Positions 7,386 to 14,396 of a stretch of 17,779 nucleotides of DNA are shown here, in pieces; the first letter of the stretch is position 1; the number at the start of each line of letters is the position of its first letter. A model generated the notes under the pieces. The model was not told the origin of the DNA and made no database searches. It was given only the letters and a program-made list of their open reading frames with translations. Source of the stretch: a bacterium UBP9_UBA1432 (GTDB lineage Bacteria; Vulcanimicrobiota; Xenobia; Xenobiales; Xenobiaceae); NCBI GenBank assembly GCA_002329445.1, contig DCTU01000162.1, forward strand, positions 1 through 17,779, read 5' to 3'. Made by a program: the position numbers and the translations under genes.

Positions 7386-8552
7386 TCACTTTATAGCCTC
7401 TATATCCCTCTTCAGCTCTTCGTCTAACAGGGCACCTTCCAGATTCGCCTTTGTGAGGGAGAGGAGGGTGAACTGGTCGACCTTCGCCCGGATCAGGTTC
7501 GCCCCCGATAGGTCGGCCCCCGTCATCTCCACCGACGAGAGGGTGGCGCCTCGGAGGTCGGCCCCCGTCAGGTTGGCGTCGGTGAGGTAGGTTCTGTCGA
7601 TGGTGGCGTCCCTCAGATATGCTCCGGAGAGGTCCACCCCCCGGAGGTCGAGCCCCTGGAGGTAGGTTCGGCCCATCTTGGTGTTGCTGAGGTTCGACTT
7701 TATCAGCCGGATGGCGGTGAGGTCGGCGTCGGTCAGGTCGGCTTCCGAGAGGTCCGCCCCCGTCAAATCCGCGTAGGAGAGCTTCGTTCCCCGGAGCGTA
7801 GATCGAGCCAGCTTCGCCTCCGTCAGGTCCGCGTAGGCGAAGAGGGCCCAGTTCAGGTTGGCATCGCTGAGGTTGGCCCTCATCAGGTATGCCCTCGAGA
7901 AGTCGGAGTCGGAGAGGTCAGCGCCCGATAGGTCGGTCCCGTAGAACTCGGCCCTGGAGAACTGGCCGCGGTTGAGGTAGCTTCCGGTCATCTCGGCCCA
8001 GTTCATGTGGGCTCCAACGAAGTTTCCGCCGATCAGATAAACTCCGGTCATCGTCGCTCCGGTGAGGTCGGCCCGGAAGAGCCGGGCGTTCGTCATCTCC
8101 GCCCCGGTGAGGTCGGCGTCGGTGATGTCCGTCCTCGTCAGATCGGCCTTGGTGAGGGTGGCGTCGACGAGCTTCGCCCCCGAAATCCTCGCCCCCCAGA
8201 GATTCGCCTCGGAGAGTTCTGCTTCGGTGAGGTCTGCGTCTGAGAGGTCCGCTCCTGAGAGGTCTGCCCCGGCGAGGTTGGCTTTGGTGAGGTTTGCGCC
8301 GACGAGCCATGCGGATCTGAGGTAAGCCTCCCTCAGATCAGCTCCGGAGAGGTCTGCGCCTGATAGATCCGACTGGTTCAGATGGGCCCCGCTGAGGTTG
8401 TGGCCGGAGAGGTCGGCAGATCTCAGGTCCGCCTGATCGAATATATCATCGTCCTTTGAGCCTTCGCCGCAGAGGGAGAGGATGAGCAATACACCTGCGA
8501 TAAGTTCGAGCGACCTGAAGATCCCGCATCGGTTTTTTATCATGTCGAACAT
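7386..8552 (-). CDS. Exported or membrane-anchored pentapeptide-repeat protein
   Basis: A 388-residue protein. Residues 13-28 form a hydrophobic segment (RSLELIAGVLLILSLC) after a basic start, so it is predicted to be exported or anchored; the C28 context (LSLC) is not a canonical lipobox. Residues ~41-374 are almost uninterrupted pentapeptides of the A(D/N)LXX type (SGADL, TDADL, TGADL), about 66 units or 16-17 coils of a square right-handed beta-helix. The end EELKRDIEAIK is a charged helix. Family proteins are structural scaffolds, and some mimic DNA; no enzymatic motif is present. Start: ATG 8552 has its AGTGAG directly adjacent, so ATG 8543 (MIKNRCGIF), 9 nt downstream, may be the real start. 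It lies 55 nt downstream of the transglutaminase-like gene on the same strand and could be co-transcribed. Confidence 0.87.
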   Translation of the reverse strand: MFDMIKNRCGIFRSLELIAGVLLILSLCGEGSKDDDIFDQADLRSADLSGHNLSGAHLNQSDLSGADLSGADLREAYLRSAWLVGANLTKANLAGADLSGADLSDADLTEAELSEANLWGARISGAKLVDATLTKADLTRTDITDADLTGAEMTNARLFRADLTGATMTGVYLIGGNFVGAHMNWAEMTGSYLNRGQFSRAEFYGTDLSGADLSDSDFSRAYLMRANLSDANLNWALFAYADLTEAKLARSTLRGTKLSYADLTGADLSEADLTDADLTAIRLIKSNLSNTKMGRTYLQGLDLRGVDLSGAYLRDATIDRTYLTDANLTGADLRGATLSSVEMTGADLSGANLIRAKVDQFTLLSLTKANLEGALLDEELKRDIEAIK

Positions 8553-8607
8553 CTCACTTGATCCGTGGCCTTATGTGACATTAGAGCCGTATTTCTGATA
8601 GAGCCGA

Positions 8608-9288
8608 TCAAACCAGTCTCCATTCCGGGTTTATTGCATCGAGGTGCTCAAACCCATCGAAGCTGTATGGCGCCTTATAATATTCGTCTTCTGTTATGAC
8701 TCCGTAATAGCTATCTACCGCAATCCAAAGATCTGGCTTGTCATCGTCTTCGACTATTACCCAGAGATGCCCTTGCCAATCCCATTCGCTCGGATCGTAC
8801 ATATATCTTACTCTATAATTGAAACTTTCGTAGGTATCTGCCAACTTCTTCGAACCGTCGTAACACATCCCCAGGGGGGTTACAGGAAAAATCACCCTCC
8901 TCGTAACCTCTCGGATGAACTTGCTGTTCTCGGTCCTATCGTATGTGACGTTCCGCTGGATGGCGTCGGGGAGGATCACCCTCACTGGCCCCGTCTGGGT
9001 CGGAGGCTCCGACCAGAGGTCGGCTAGCCTGGGAGCTGCGCCGTTGGGGGTGAGGTAGGCCTCGTCGCCGTCGGAGAAGGTCACCATCACGTAGCCCTTC
9101 TCGGGGGAGGCGTTGTAGCCGTGGGTGGCCAGGAAGAAGGCGAGGTCGGGGACGGTGATCCCGATGTCCTCGTAGCTGGATATGAGGAGCCAGAGGTCGT
9201 TCACCTCGGTACAGCTAGAAGTGCCCGAGATGAGCGCCAGATACAGGATTAAGAGCGCCACCTTCAGATTCCGTCTAGTGAAGCTCAC
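8608..9288 (-). CDS. Exported protein with a transglutaminase-like Cys-His-Asp triad
   Basis: A 226-residue protein starting at GTG 9288, with a signal peptide or lipid-anchor region (NLKVALLILYLALISGTSSC, C26). The C-terminal half has the order and spacing of the transglutaminase-like/cysteine-protease fold: C142 in LGMCYDGSKKLADTY at a helix start, H174 in WQGHLWVIVE on a strand, and D192 in LWIAVDSYYG. The overall family match is weak, so the assignment rests on these three residues and their surroundings. The first half (30-110) is unrecognised. A peptide- or protein-modifying role outside the membrane is plausible. The GTG start has only a weak GAAGAA upstream; no better start precedes the hydrophobic segment. 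It lies just upstream of the pentapeptide gene. Confidence 0.65.
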   Translation of the reverse strand: MSFTRRNLKVALLILYLALISGTSSCTEVNDLWLLISSYEDIGITVPDLAFFLATHGYNASPEKGYVMVTFSDGDEAYLTPNGAAPRLADLWSEPPTQTGPVRVILPDAIQRNVTYDRTENSKFIREVTRRVIFPVTPLGMCYDGSKKLADTYESFNYRVRYMYDPSEWDWQGHLWVIVEDDDKPDLWIAVDSYYGVITEDEYYKAPYSFDGFEHLDAINPEWRLV

Positions 9289-9335
9289 TTTTCTTCAGCC
9301 ACCGATATTTGGATCACGGGATACATGAATCTGCA

Positions 9336-9347
9336 GATATAAAATAC
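9336..9347 (-). promoter_or_regulatory. TATA box for the transglutaminase-like gene
   Basis: Read on the minus strand this is GTATTTTATATC, a good archaeal TATA-box match centred about 53 nt before the GTG at 9288. That predicts a transcript start near 9315 and a leader of about 25 nt. It may also drive the pentapeptide gene downstream. Confidence 0.5.
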
Positions 9348-9469
9348 ATCCCAAATTCGATCCGGTCTGGGACGCCGCCGAGATCGGGCTATAGCCCTCT
9401 CTCTGGTGGGGCGGGGGAGGGCTGCGAACTCCCGTCTCATCGTCCCTGGGCCCCGAACCCAACTCCCGG

Positions 9470-10015
9470 ATCGATTACAATATCCTCATCGGGGCCGCCG
9501 TCGGGGTCATCGTCTCTCGGCCCCTGGCGATCGACCCCATGGTCGGTGGCTGGAGCACCCGGAAGGACGGCATGGGCTCTGCCCTCTCAGGGATAAGGGC
9601 CGTCGAAGGGTCTGGGGACGGAGCCACCAGGATATCCATCGAACTATTCCCCGGCGGATGGGCCGGGATCGCCAAGGAATTCTCGCCGACGGCAGGAGGG
9701 GGCGGCCTGAACCTCGCCGGGACCGACGGCGCATGGGCGATCCGACGGCCATCGAGGTCTGGATGGTGGACGGAAATGGGACCGAATATCGCCGCTCCTG
9801 GGAGGATGGAGCTAGGATCGACGGGATGGTGCCGCCAAGAGGCTCGATGCCAGGATATTGGTGGGGTTGGGAAGGAGGGGTCGGGAGATCTGCCCTTCGA
9901 GGTGGGGAATGTCACGAGGCTCCGCGTCGTCGCCTCCGGCGGCGGCAAGAATGGGGCTTCATCGGGCTGGATCGTCATCGAAGACCTGGAGGCCTTCCGC
10001 CGTCGCGACGGCTGA
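9470..10015 (+). pseudogene. Frameshifted galactose-binding/CBM-like domain protein
   Basis: Three consecutive segments in alternating frames form one domain. Frame A (9470 to ~9738) gives AIDPMVGGW, then TRISIELFPGGWAGIAKEF and LNLAGTDGAWA. The frame one base over (~9739-9880) gives DPTAIEVWMVDGNGTEYRRS and PGYWWGWEGG. Frame A returns (~9890-10015) with FEVGNVTRLRVVASGG and GWIVIEDLEAF. The order ISxxLxxGGWAGxxKE, then a strand with DG(N/D)GT, YWWGWE, and a final IVIEDLE matches a beta-sandwich carbohydrate-binding (CBM11/CIA30-like) domain. One missing base near 9738 and one extra base in the G-rich run near 9868-9890 restore the frame. An in-frame TAG at 9392 and no start codon before ATG 9539 suggest the 5' end is also lost. 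It could be a true pseudogene or two sequencing errors. Start coordinate approximate. Confidence 0.6.
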
Positions 10016-10117
10016 TCCGGGGGCTTCGAAGAAGGGTGGGCTCCAAAAGGAGGGGAGGGCGAGGATCGGGATGCTCATGGGCGGGGCCCGGGGGGAATCT
10101 CCTCTGCCAGGATCTCC

Positions 10118-10678
10118 TCATATCGTTTTCTCATGCTCCTCCCGGACCGACCTCTCCGAGAGGGCCTCCGCGAACCTGAAGTAGCCGCAGACCGGCCTTC
10201 CCAGGGGGACGATCCTCCCCAGGACCCTTCGCCCCTCCACCTCCAGCACCGCCACCGCCGGCGGCGATAGGCGGGGCTCCGTGGGGCTTCCGGGGCAGAT
10301 GAGGAGGCGGTCTCTCGCCTCCAGAACGGGCCTGTGGAGGTGGCCGAAGACGAGGGCGTCCACCTCCATCTCCCTCGCCAGGAGGTCGGCGCCCAGGAGG
10401 TCGGCGGAGAAGGCGGCCCGGTGGACTAGGCCGATCCTCACATCCTCCACCTCCACGACCCTCCTCTGAGGAAGGAGGGCTGCCACCGCCGGATCGTCGG
10501 AGTTGCCCGAGACCGCCTCGAAGGGGGCGAGGTCTCGGAAGGCCTCGTACGCCCCGAGGCTGACGAAGTCGCCGGCGTGGAGGAGGAGGTCGGCCCCCTT
10601 CGCGAGGTCGATGAGGGGTCCGGGAACCGCCGAATCCTCCTGGAGATGGGTGTCGGAGATGGCCAGGATCTTCTTCAT
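10118..10678 (-). CDS. YfcE/MJ0936-family metallophosphoesterase
   Basis: A 186-residue cytosolic protein of the calcineurin-like phosphoesterase superfamily. The metal and active-site motifs appear in order: D9 and H11 (ISDTH), D37 (HAGDF), N59 (SGNSD), H86 (LVHRA), H113 and H115 (FGHLH), then the family's PGSPTEPR (129-136). The fourth motif is usually HG and here is HR, a small departure. Members hydrolyse phosphodiesters in a metal-dependent way; the natural substrate is generally unknown. The ATG overlaps the stop of the SIS gene by four bases (ATGA), so it is probably translated by coupling. It is the third gene of the purP operon. Family assignment is confident. Confidence 0.9.
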   Translation of the reverse strand: MKKILAISDTHLQEDSAVPGPLIDLAKGADLLLHAGDFVSLGAYEAFRDLAPFEAVSGNSDDPAVAALLPQRRVVEVEDVRIGLVHRAAFSADLLGADLLAREMEVDALVFGHLHRPVLEARDRLLICPGSPTEPRLSPPAVAVLEVEGRRVLGRIVPLGRPVCGYFRFAEALSERSVREEHEKTI

Positions 10679-11931
10679 GCGTGGAGCCTTTTCATCCCCG
10701 CCTCTTCGATCCCCAGAAACTCGGCGCCGACGGCGACGACGCTGTTGGTGAATATCAATGCGTTGATCTCGAATATCGGATACCTGTGCATGCTGTACTC
10801 CGAGACGAGCCAGCTAGTGGTCCTCCGGCTCCCGCAGATCTGGTCGAGGTACTCCTCGGAGACGGGTATGAAAGCGATATCCTCCTCCCTCCCCTTCTCG
10901 GCCATCAGCTCCACCAGCTCCGAGGAGGGGTTCGTCGTGATCGGTAGGACGTCCGCCCCCCTCTTGAAGGCGCTCCTCACCCCTTCGAGGCACTCATAGG
11001 TGTTCCCGCTCCCGGTGATGGGGACGTAGACGTCCCCGATCTGAAAGCTGGGGGTGTTGAAGTCCCTCTCCCAGTAGCTGGTCTTGTTGAGGTGGGTGAA
11101 CCTCATCTCGAAGGCCCGGGCCACCAGCCCCGACCTCCCCACGCCGCCGATGATGTACCTGCCGCTCCGGGGGAAGAGCCTCTCAAACCACCGGGTGAGC
11201 CTCTCCTCGTCCACCCTGGAGATGAGCCTGCACTGGCCTGCAAAGTCTTCTATGGTGGATAGATAACTCTCGCAGTCGTCCCTCTCCTCGCCCTCGATCC
11301 TGCTTTTGACCTCCTTGAAGACGGCGTTGAGGAAGGCGAGGACCTCCAGCTCGAACTCCGTCCCCATGGGGGAGAGCTTGCTGGTCCTGGTCACGTCCAG
11401 ATCGTACTTCGTCTTCCCCTTGATCACCAGGACCGATCCATTCTCGTACCTCTCCACCAGCCGGTGGGCCGTCCCCTCCTCGTTGGCGGTGATCAGGGTG
11501 ATCTCGCCCCCCTGGTTTATTATGTCCTCGATGTACTTGTTCACCGCCGGGGTCTCGCCGGAGCCCGAGACTGCGATCCCCAGGTTCCTCCTTGTTTTCC
11601 TGAAGTGCTTCTGGACCGGGTCCTCCATGGTGCAGGGGAAGGCGTTGAAGTGGTTGTAAAGGAGCTGGAGGAAGCTGTAGAGGGCGAGGGCGCTCCTCCC
11701 GGCCGCGAGGCCGTAGATGAAGTTATTCTCGTCCTTTGACCTCAAAAACGACGCCAGGGAATCGGCAAAGCCGTTTACACTCTCCAGGTCGAGCTTTCCC
11801 AGCTTCTCGACGAAGGAGCACTGGAGGGCGGTGGCATCCTTGTAAGTGTCGAAGAGACTTGCCATACAAGAGGAAAAGTCAGGCTGGGGTAAGATAATAA
11901 CCTTTGCCCTTTGACTTTTGCCCTTGCCCAC
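10675..11931 (-). CDS. Double-SIS-domain protein, 6-phospho-3-hexuloisomerase-like
   Basis: A 418-residue protein with two sugar-isomerase (SIS) domains. SIS 1 (~60-205) has LAAGRSALAL and VSGSGETPAV (121-130). SIS 2 (~245-410) has IIGGVGRSGLVARAFEMR (260-277) and ITGSGNT (305-311), close to the GxGRSGLVAxAF...SGSGxT pattern of archaeal 6-phospho-3-hexuloisomerase. Typical hexuloisomerases are ~180-200 residues with one SIS domain, so this is a duplicated or GlmS-like arrangement. The substrate is probably a phosphosugar; which one is not determined. Start: GTG 11931 shares one base with the purP stop (TAGTG) and has GGAGAT 9 nt upstream. ATG 11865 (MASLFDTYKD) would drop an odd 22-residue Lys/Arg-rich tail and may be the real start, though it lacks a clear ribosome-binding site. 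Confidence 0.82.
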   Translation of the reverse strand: MGKGKSQRAKVIILPQPDFSSCMASLFDTYKDATALQCSFVEKLGKLDLESVNGFADSLASFLRSKDENNFIYGLAAGRSALALYSFLQLLYNHFNAFPCTMEDPVQKHFRKTRRNLGIAVSGSGETPAVNKYIEDIINQGGEITLITANEEGTAHRLVERYENGSVLVIKGKTKYDLDVTRTSKLSPMGTEFELEVLAFLNAVFKEVKSRIEGEERDDCESYLSTIEDFAGQCRLISRVDEERLTRWFERLFPRSGRYIIGGVGRSGLVARAFEMRFTHLNKTSYWERDFNTPSFQIGDVYVPITGSGNTYECLEGVRSAFKRGADVLPITTNPSSELVELMAEKGREEDIAFIPVSEEYLDQICGSRRTTSWLVSEYSMHRYPIFEINALIFTNSVVAVGAEFLGIEEAGMKRLHA

Positions 11932-13001
11932 TAGCTTATGATCTCCGAGAGCCTCCCCTGGTCCCTGGCGAGGCTGATCTCCTGGGCGATCCTCCTCCCG
12001 TTGGAGAGGTTCCTCTCGATCAGGTCGGAGTAGGGGGACCCGCTGATGAAGACGTTGGTCCCGGCGACTATCCGGGCCGAGATCTCGAAGACCTTGAACT
12101 TCAGGTCGTCGGTGACGATCGTCTCCAGGCAGAAGGGGCCTATCATACCACCGAAGAGATCGAGGGACGCCTCTACTACCCTCTCCCCCAGGTCGAAGGC
12201 CTTGGGGAGGAGCGACTCCCTCAGGACGAGGGGGATGTTCCCCGTGACGACGAAGCTCGGGAATATCCCCGCCGCCTCCAGCTCGTCCATGGAGCCTATC
12301 CTGAAGATCTCGTCGGCGTTGCTCTCGACCCTGCGATCTATCCCCAGCATCTCCAGGGTCCCCTGGCTGAGGGTGTAGCCGTGGGATCTGATGGGGGAGT
12401 AGAAGTAGTGGATGTAGTACCGGGTTCCCAGGATGAACTCCTGGATGGTGTGCCGCTGGGCGGGGTCGACCTTGCTCAGGTATTCTCTCTTGCTCTTGGA
12501 TATGAAGAAGCCCTTACCGCCCTTGGCGCCGTGATACTTGACGATGACGGGGCGATCGATCTCCTCAGGGGTCGCAAACCTCCGAGGGAGGTCTATCCCC
12601 GCCTTGAGGAGCCACTCCCTCTCCATCTCCCGGTCGCTCTCCCAGGCGAGGGACCTGCGGTTGCCGAAGGTCGGGACCGGCATCTCCTCGAACCTATCCG
12701 TCCCCAGGTACTCCACCAGGGAGCCGTGGGGGACGACGATGGCGTTCTCCTCGACGAGCCGGTCGCTCTCGTCCAGGAGGGCCCCGTAGCTGTCGAGGCT
12801 GAGGAAGGTGTCCGGCTTGGCCAGGGGGAAGGCGTCGTAGAACTTCGGAGGCCGGCCGAGGCATATTCCCAGGGTCTTGAACCCCTCCTGGCGAGCCCCA
12901 TGAAATATCTGGAGGCTGCTATGAGAGCACACCGTGGCTATAGTTAGCTCTTTTGAGTCATACTCATCCAAAATTTCTTGTATTTTGCTCTTATCTATCA
13001 T
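11931..13001 (-). CDS. purP: PurP, formate-dependent FAICAR (IMP pathway) synthetase
   Basis: A 356-residue ATP-grasp enzyme of archaeal purine synthesis. It converts AICAR, formate and ATP to FAICAR (5-formaminoimidazole-4-carboxamide ribonucleotide), replacing the folate-dependent PurH transformylase. Signature segments are CSHSSLQIFHGARQEGF (25-41), the substrate-binding N-terminus; VIVKYHGAKGGKGFFI (152-167), the ATP-grasp glycine loop; and VFEISARIVAGTN (304-316), the metal-binding end. The length is as expected for PurP. Start ATG 13001 has AAAGGTTG upstream. It is the first gene of an operon with the double-SIS protein and the phosphoesterase, and is divergent from the HisB-like gene. 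Confidence 0.95.
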   Translation of the reverse strand: MIDKSKIQEILDEYDSKELTIATVCSHSSLQIFHGARQEGFKTLGICLGRPPKFYDAFPLAKPDTFLSLDSYGALLDESDRLVEENAIVVPHGSLVEYLGTDRFEEMPVPTFGNRRSLAWESDREMEREWLLKAGIDLPRRFATPEEIDRPVIVKYHGAKGGKGFFISKSKREYLSKVDPAQRHTIQEFILGTRYYIHYFYSPIRSHGYTLSQGTLEMLGIDRRVESNADEIFRIGSMDELEAAGIFPSFVVTGNIPLVLRESLLPKAFDLGERVVEASLDLFGGMIGPFCLETIVTDDLKFKVFEISARIVAGTNVFISGSPYSDLIERNLSNGRRIAQEISLARDQGRLSEIIS

Positions 13002-13036
13002 ATCTACAACCTTTGGAACAGAACGACATGATCCAG

Positions 13037-13048
13037 GGGTACATAAGG
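13037..13048 (-). promoter_or_regulatory. Possible TATA box of the purP operon
   Basis: Read on the minus strand, TTATGTAC (13046-13039) is a weak TATA-like element about 42 nt before the purP ATG, the usual distance for a short leader. No better candidate is seen in the 169-base divergent gap. Confidence 0.3.
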
Positions 13049-13141
13049 GCTTCGATCGGTCCGATCTCGGTGAGCCAGGAGCTTTTGGCTCCTATCTTCT
13101 CCTTTGACACGCCGGGGCGTTTCGTCCCTCCGCAGAATAAG

Positions 13142-13150
13142 TTAAAATAT
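13142..13150 (+). promoter_or_regulatory. TATA box giving a probably leaderless hisB-like mRNA
   Basis: TTAAAATAT is centred 25 nt before the ATG at 13171. Archaeal TATA boxes centre about 26-27 nt before the transcript start, so transcription should begin at or next to the start codon. Consistent with that, no Shine-Dalgarno sequence precedes the ATG (GATAGACCCATCATC). Confidence 0.55.
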
Positions 13151-13170
13151 CTTCGGATAGACCCATCATC

Positions 13171-13713
13171 ATGCGCGCATCATTCAGGCGGGATACCGCG
13201 GAGACGGAGGTCGAGGTCTCCCTCGACCTGGCTGGGCCGGGATCTCCGGAGGTGGAGACGGGGGTCCCCCTCCTCGACGAGATCCTGAAGGTCCTGGCCA
13301 GAGGATCGGGGTTTGACCTCCAGGTAAGGGCCGCGGGAGACCTGCCGACGGGAGACCATCACACCGTCGAGGACGTCGCCATCGCCCTCGGGCAGGCCCT
13401 GGCTGGGATGGAGGTGGCGGGGATAGGGAGTTCCTTCGCCCCCTCCGGCGAGGCTCTCGCCTTCGCCGCCGTCAGGTTCGGGGCGCCGGGTTACCAGGAG
13501 GAGGTGGAGTTTTCTGGTCGGTTCCTGGAGGGGATGGACCTGGCGAACTTCGGCCACTTCATGAGAACCCTCGCCTACAACGGGTGGCTCACCCTCCATC
13601 TGAGGGCCACGGGAGGCGACGACTGGCAGAAGGTGGAGGCCCTCGCCACCGCCCTCGGTCGGGCCCTCAGGAGGGCGGTAGAGGACGGGTGCGGCGATCC
13701 GGGAAATAAATGA
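13171..13713 (+). CDS. HisB-fold (imidazoleglycerol-phosphate dehydratase-like) protein, missing metal ligands
   Basis: A 180-residue protein aligning along its length with imidazoleglycerol-phosphate dehydratase (HisB), which removes water from IGP in histidine synthesis using two Mn ions bound by duplicated HHxxE motifs. Kept: TGVPLLDEIL (30-39), GFDLQVRAAGDL (47-58), D62-HHTVED (63-68), H129 in GHFMRTLAY, H143 in TLHLRATG, E156. Changed: the His of the LDH motif is E37; the His of the A(R/T)H motif is G45; the second HH is W152-Q153 (DDWQKVEAL); and the conserved SGR loop reads FGAPGY (103-108). These are metal-ligand or substrate positions in known HisB, so it may be an inactive or repurposed paralogue, or a lineage variant. 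No other his gene is nearby. The TATA position supports the start. Confidence 0.75.
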   Translation: MRASFRRDTAETEVEVSLDLAGPGSPEVETGVPLLDEILKVLARGSGFDLQVRAAGDLPTGDHHTVEDVAIALGQALAGMEVAGIGSSFAPSGEALAFAAVRFGAPGYQEEVEFSGRFLEGMDLANFGHFMRTLAYNGWLTLHLRATGGDDWQKVEALATALGRALRRAVEDGCGDPGNK

Positions 13714-13760
13714 GATCGCATCTCATCACCGCTCCCTCCGAGGCGGACGGCAGACGCCTC
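13711..13760 (+). terminator. Two small hairpins after the HisB-like gene
   Basis: TGAGAT-CGC-ATCTCA (13711-13725) overlaps the stop codon. GAGGCG-gacggcaga-CGCCTC (13740-13760) follows. Both stems are perfect 6-bp inverted repeats. The second could terminate hisB transcription. The convergent neighbour ends at 13875. Confidence 0.45.
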
Positions 13761-13874
13761 CGGTCGAAATAAGACGAGGCGAAAGGCCCCTCATCAGGAG
13801 GCAGAGGCTCTCCGAGCAGAAGGGATGCTGATGCTATAAGAGGAAGACTAGAAGATCCTGCGGCGGCGTCGGGT

Positions 13875-14366
13875 CTACCGGAAGCCCGACTGCTGGGTCG
13901 GCTTGATGACGATCTCGGAGGTCGCGATGGCGTTTCCGCCCCTGGCGGTGTTAATGGATATGACGATGATGTTTCTGACGTCGATGTCCATGTAGTTGAC
14001 GTCCGTCGGGACCGATCCGAACTCTCCCCGGCCGGTGACGGTCCTTCCCCTCTCGGTGTTGATGGCCACTACGCCCTGGAAGGTCTCATCATCATCGGCA
14101 TCGTCGAAGATGGAGAAGCCGGTCAGATCCTGGATGGTGGAGGTGCCGATGGTGCTGCCCTTGGTCAAATCGCTCAGGGTCGTGGTTCCGAGCTTGGCGG
14201 AGGTGCCACCCCTGGCGAAGTCATCGTGATAATTCCTAACCCGGTTTAAGGAGTCTGGATATTCCCGCTCCGCTATCGAAGCGTCCCAATCTACAGCGGC
14301 AGCAGAACCAAAAATGAAAAGCATGCTCATCAGCGCCAGGCTGATGAGCTGCCAGTTTTTTTCCAT
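13875..14366 (-). CDS. Small secreted protein of unknown function
   Basis: A 163-residue protein with a typical signal peptide (MEKNWQLISLALMSMLFIFGSAAA, then VDWDASIAE). The mature part is rich in Thr, Ser, Gly and Asp and has two similar strand-turn-strand stretches, VVAINTERGRTVTGRGEFG (99-117) and IVISINTARGGNAIATSEIV (134-153), suggesting beta-hairpin repeats. No known family is recognised. It lies 30 bases downstream of the other small secreted gene on the same strand, so the two are probably co-transcribed. No clear ribosome-binding site precedes ATG 14366. A structural surface role is possible but is inference. Confidence 0.7.
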   Translation of the reverse strand: MEKNWQLISLALMSMLFIFGSAAAVDWDASIAEREYPDSLNRVRNYHDDFARGGTSAKLGTTTLSDLTKGSTIGTSTIQDLTGFSIFDDADDDETFQGVVAINTERGRTVTGRGEFGSVPTDVNYMDIDVRNIIVISINTARGGNAIATSEIVIKPTQQSGFR

Positions 14367-14396
14367 CGTTGATCTTATCGTGCAGAACCAACACGT

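Noticed and set aside
7386..8552. Regular short DNA periodicity suggesting a CRISPR-like or satellite array
   Set aside because: The period is 15 bases in frame and encodes pentapeptides. There are no spacers, and the codons vary at the third position.
9406..10179. 257-codon plus-strand ORF covering the CBM-like region
   Set aside because: Only its middle third reads as a domain; the rest is Arg-rich shadow. It is better explained as a frameshifted gene in two frames.
11904..12947. 347-codon ORF antisense to purP
   Set aside because: PurP on the opposite strand is certain. This ORF is a high-GC shadow with acidic, Pro/Gly-rich composition and no motifs.
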